A stretch of 7,622 nucleotides of DNA from the NCBI GenBank assembly GCA_036558265.1, contig DATBFY010000588.1, forward strand, positions 1 through 7,622, written 5' to 3'. Every line of letters starts with the position of its first letter. Position 1 is the first letter of the stretch. The position numbers and the translations under genes were made by a program. Source of the stretch: RYN-433 sp036558265. Lineage in GTDB: Bacteria > Planctomycetota > Phycisphaerae > Tepidisphaerales > Tepidisphaeraceae. Under the pieces are notes generated by a model. The model worked only from the letters and a program-made list of their open reading frames with translations. It was not told the DNA's origin and did no database searches. Positions 5,760 to 7,622 of this stretch are shown piece after piece.

Positions 5760-6106
5760 GACCGGGTCTCGTCTGGGGTCACCGTGCGATTCTCAGGCGC
5801 AGCCGAGAGCTTGCGCGCTTCCTCGGCGGCGGCGGGATCGGTTTCACCCGCCTCGGCATCAGCCGGCGGCGTCTCCTCCTCATCCGCAGTCGGTTCGTCC
5901 TCAGTCTCGTCTTCCTCGTCCTCGGCGGGCGGAAGGATCGTCTTGTCATCGTCAGGCATGATTGCTCCAAAGGCGCGGACCAGGCTCAATCGGGGATTGG
6001 CCGGCAGGATGGTCACCAGATGCCGCGGTTGCGGCGTGCGTTGGGCCAGCCCGGCCTCCTCCAAGGTGGCTTCGGGGCTGCCCGGTTGCTTGATGCGGGT
6101 GTTCAC
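5756..6106 (-). CDS. Unknown protein with acidic disordered C-terminal half
   Basis: This 116-residue protein has no family I recognise. Residues 1-49 are mildly basic with a plausible folded core (EATLEEAGLAQ, then HLVTILPANPRLSLVRAFGAI). Residues 50-116 are dominated by Asp, Glu, Pro and Ala and are probably disordered. It starts at GTG in a GTGA overlap with the preceding stop, and its own stop overlaps the connector start in an ATGA. Third codon positions are strongly G/C across the N-terminal part, so I take the long form as genuinely coding. The GTG has only a weak ribosome site, whereas an internal ATG at 5959 (MPDDDK) has GGAG with 5 nt spacing. A 67-residue acidic form could therefore be made instead or as well. 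Its position between capsid and connector suggests a head accessory role, without direct support. Confidence 0.72.
   Translation of the reverse strand: MNTRIKQPGSPEATLEEAGLAQRTPQPRHLVTILPANPRLSLVRAFGAIMPDDDKTILPPAEDEEDETEDEPTADEEETPPADAEAGETDPAAAEEARKLSAAPENRTVTPDETRS
5965..5968 (-). promoter_or_regulatory. Internal Shine-Dalgarno site (GGAG) before ATG at 5959
   Basis: GGAG lies 5 nt upstream of an in-frame ATG at 5957-5959 inside the 116-residue gene. This is a better site than the one before the upstream GTG at 6106, and it would initiate exactly at the border between the neutral/basic N-terminal half and the acidic C-terminal half. Confidence 0.45.
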
Positions 6107-6318
6107 GGTCTCGACTTGGCGGATTTCTCCGCGGGTTCCGGTTCAGGCTTGGCGGATTTCTCCGCGGGTTCCGGTTCAGGCTTGGCTTCGGGTTGCCCGA
6201 TCTTCTTCGGCGCATCCACCGGGCGCATGGTCGCGCCCTCGGGGAGCTCGTCCCCTTTGCGTACTCGGCGCGGAAACCCGCCGATGTCGATCACGCCATC
6301 CGTTTCGGCTCTGGCCAT
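6103..6318 (-). CDS. Small protein of unknown function with C-terminal tandem repeat
   Basis: This 71-residue protein is encoded 13 nt after the capsid gene. I do not recognise a family. Residues 1-36 look like a small folded part (a run containing GGFPRRVRKGDELPEG). The rest is Lys/Pro/Glu/Ala-rich and likely disordered, and contains two exact copies of KPEPEPAEKSA followed by a short basic end. The ATG is preceded by GGAG with 7 nt spacing, a good ribosome site. The stop overlaps the next gene in a GTGA junction, implying translational coupling. Its place right after the capsid gene is where decoration or head-accessory proteins often sit, but nothing in the sequence proves that role. Confidence 0.8.
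   Translation of the reverse strand: MARAETDGVIDIGGFPRRVRKGDELPEGATMRPVDAPKKIGQPEAKPEPEPAEKSAKPEPEPAEKSAKSRP
6116..6186. repeat. 33-bp direct tandem repeat (two copies plus 5 bp)
   Basis: Two identical 33-bp units occupy 6116-6148 and 6149-6181, and the first 5 bp of the unit recur at 6182-6186. The repeat is in frame on the minus strand and encodes the 11-residue unit KPEPEPAEKSA twice in the 71-residue protein. The copies do not differ even at silent positions, which suggests a recent duplication or ongoing copy-number slippage. Confidence 0.95.
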
Positions 6319-6331
6319 GTCAGGTCTCCGA

Positions 6332-7615
6332 TCACGCCAAAGTCACATTGGCAAATGCGTTTGCTTTATGAACCGCAAGTGCGATTCGTTCCTCAGCAAG
6401 AAACACGAAGATGTTGCGAATGAAGAAATCACTGTGCTGGTCGGCGACGAAGATCGTGCCGGCCATGCGGTCGAGAATCGTCGCCTGGCTGCCAGCGCCG
6501 ACGAGGGCCGTGCCCGCGGTGACGGCATTCGCCTCAACCACGGTCAAGCCCCAGAGGCGGGCGGGATCGGCCGCGCCGTACGGGCCCAGCCCATAGAACG
6601 CGCCGGTGTCCATCACCGCGCCACTGAACAGGACCCAGTCGGCCGGGTTCAGCGCGACGAAGGTCGCCCGCGTTTTCGAGGCGGCGTAGATCGCGCCTTT
6701 GGCCGCGTTGATCCGGTTGAAGTTCTCGGCGGCGGTGCCAACACCCGGCACCGGATTGGCCGTGAAATAGGTGGCGTCGAGGACCAGGATGCCGGTCTGG
6801 TCGAGGATGCCGCTCATATTGGGCGAGGTGCCGTCGCCGGCCACCACCTGGTCGATCTCTTCTTCGACCAGCCCGTTGAGCAGGTTGCCTTCGAGGAAGG
6901 CCCGCATCTGGCCGTTATCGTCGAGCGATTGCCGCGTGATCGGAATCCAATGGGCAATCGTCACCACCGGCGCGACCACGTTCTCGAAGACTTTGGCGCT
7001 TTCGGGTTTGGCTCCGGTGCTGACCGTGGTCGCCTCGGCCACGGCGGCGGCGTTATTGGTAAAGCTGACTTCCCGCACGTAGTTGATCGCCGATTGATCG
7101 GTCGTGCCAACGTTGAGCACGCTCCGCAGCGGATTCGCCATCAGGGGCGTGCCGCCCGAGATCGCGTCCACCCGTTCGCTGCCGCCGACGCCGTGGATCA
7201 AGGCCCGCTGTTCGGACTCCGTCCGGGTGCGAAAGAAACTGCCGATCGTAAAGGGCGCGCTCTTGCCGCTGGGCCGGGCGCGGTACTCCTTGAGCTCGTC
7301 ACTCGCGGCGAAGCGGTCGGAGAGCGGCCGCCGGTCGGGCGGTTTGCCCGAGGCGGGGTCGACATCGGCCTGACCGTTCGCCGGAACGGTCCGTTCGTCG
7401 CGGATGATCACCGTGTCGGCGATGGCGCGGCGCGTTTCGTCGATGCTGATCTCGCGGGCCAGTTTCGGCCCGACCTCGTTCAGTTCGGCGATGAGCTGAT
7501 CGAGTTTGCTGTTGTCCTCGTCGCTGCGTTTGTCTTGCAGAACGAGGGCCTCCACCTGGGTGGAGAGCGCCGCCTGCTGCTCGCGTAACTGCACGAGTGC
7601 CGGTGATGGGTTCAT
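6332..7615 (-). CDS. HK97-fold major capsid protein
   Basis: This 427-residue protein is the major capsid (shell) protein of an HK97-type phage. Residues 1-70 are charged and helical with heptad-like spacing, as in the N-terminal delta (internal scaffold) region of these proteins. Residues 75-125 are a Pro/Gly/Arg-rich linker where a prohead protease would be expected to cut. The fold proper starts near residue 120. The stretch around 221-270 (IPITRQSLDD, then a long acidic helix, then GDGTSPNMSGIL) is typical of the spine helix and following P-domain loop in this family. The C-terminus, with VADQHSDFF and EERIALAV, matches the usual end. The ATG start gives the expected length; its ribosome site would lie mostly beyond the window edge. 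Portal, protease and terminase genes would be expected further right. The family is a firm call; the cleavage is inference. Confidence 0.93.
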   Translation of the reverse strand: MNPSPALVQLREQQAALSTQVEALVLQDKRSDEDNSKLDQLIAELNEVGPKLAREISIDETRRAIADTVIIRDERTVPANGQADVDPASGKPPDRRPLSDRFAASDELKEYRARPSGKSAPFTIGSFFRTRTESEQRALIHGVGGSERVDAISGGTPLMANPLRSVLNVGTTDQSAINYVREVSFTNNAAAVAEATTVSTGAKPESAKVFENVVAPVVTIAHWIPITRQSLDDNGQMRAFLEGNLLNGLVEEEIDQVVAGDGTSPNMSGILDQTGILVLDATYFTANPVPGVGTAAENFNRINAAKGAIYAASKTRATFVALNPADWVLFSGAVMDTGAFYGLGPYGAADPARLWGLTVVEANAVTAGTALVGAGSQATILDRMAGTIFVADQHSDFFIRNIFVFLAEERIALAVHKANAFANVTLA

Positions 7616-7622
7616 ACGATGC

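Noticed and set aside
6116..6186. CRISPR-like repeat
   Set aside because: The units are directly adjacent without spacers, in frame, and encode a peptide repeat.
4776..6371. Plus-strand open frame of 531 codons
   Set aside because: It runs antisense across six minus-strand genes with overlapping junctions; it has low-complexity Ser-rich stretches opposite the acidic gene and no domain.
6020..7588. Plus-strand open frame of 522 codons
   Set aside because: It is antisense to the capsid gene, whose family is clear; its repeated SGSGLADFSAG part is only the 33-bp repeat read on the other strand.
1..7622. Promoters, factor-independent terminators, tRNA genes or attachment sites
   Set aside because: I found no hairpin followed by a T-run on either strand, no tRNA-like sequence and no gap over 13 nt between genes; nothing could be supported.

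Overview
This 7.6 kb window is a compact stretch of the head-tail morphogenesis module of a long-tailed (siphovirus-type) tailed phage or prophage. Every gene I can support lies on the minus strand, so transcription runs from the right edge to the left edge. The DNA is GC-rich (by eye around two thirds), with strongly G/C-biased third codon positions, which points to a high-GC bacterial host. I cannot name the host. There is no tRNA, integrase, attachment site or host gene to identify it or to separate a prophage from a free phage.

Layout in transcription order: HK97-fold major capsid protein with an N-terminal scaffold-like (delta) region (6332-7615); a 71-residue protein ending in an exact 11-residue tandem repeat (6103-6318); a 116-residue protein with a very acidic C-terminal half (5756-6106); a gp6-like head-tail connector (5187-5759); an HK97 gp10-like neck/tail protein (4689-5183); a probable tail terminator (4246-4692); two small unrecognised proteins (4047-4235 and 3704-4066); a major tail tube protein (3140-3700); a G/GT-type pair of tail assembly chaperones (2375-3140); and the N-terminal 792 residues of a tape measure protein that runs off the left edge (1-2378).

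The genes overlap by a few bases or are separated by at most 13 nt, with ATGA/GTGA-type junctions. This suggests one polycistronic late operon with translational coupling. I see no promoter, terminator or gene-free stretch. The capsid protein builds the shell, the connector and gp10/terminator proteins form the neck, the tube protein polymerises around the tape measure, and the chaperones hold the tape measure before tube assembly.

The most notable point is the chaperone pair. The downstream T-like part lies in the +1 (equivalently -2) frame relative to G, not the usual -1 frame. Third-position base bias switches frames at a TTT-C sequence at 2660-2663, which suggests a programmed +1 frameshift. 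Other oddities are the missing recognisable head-closure (stopper) gene, two extra small genes between terminator and tube, the tandem-repeat tail of the 71-residue protein, and a well-placed internal start in the acidic protein. Overall this is a conventional phage structural operon with a few unusual details; I do not see a wholly new system.
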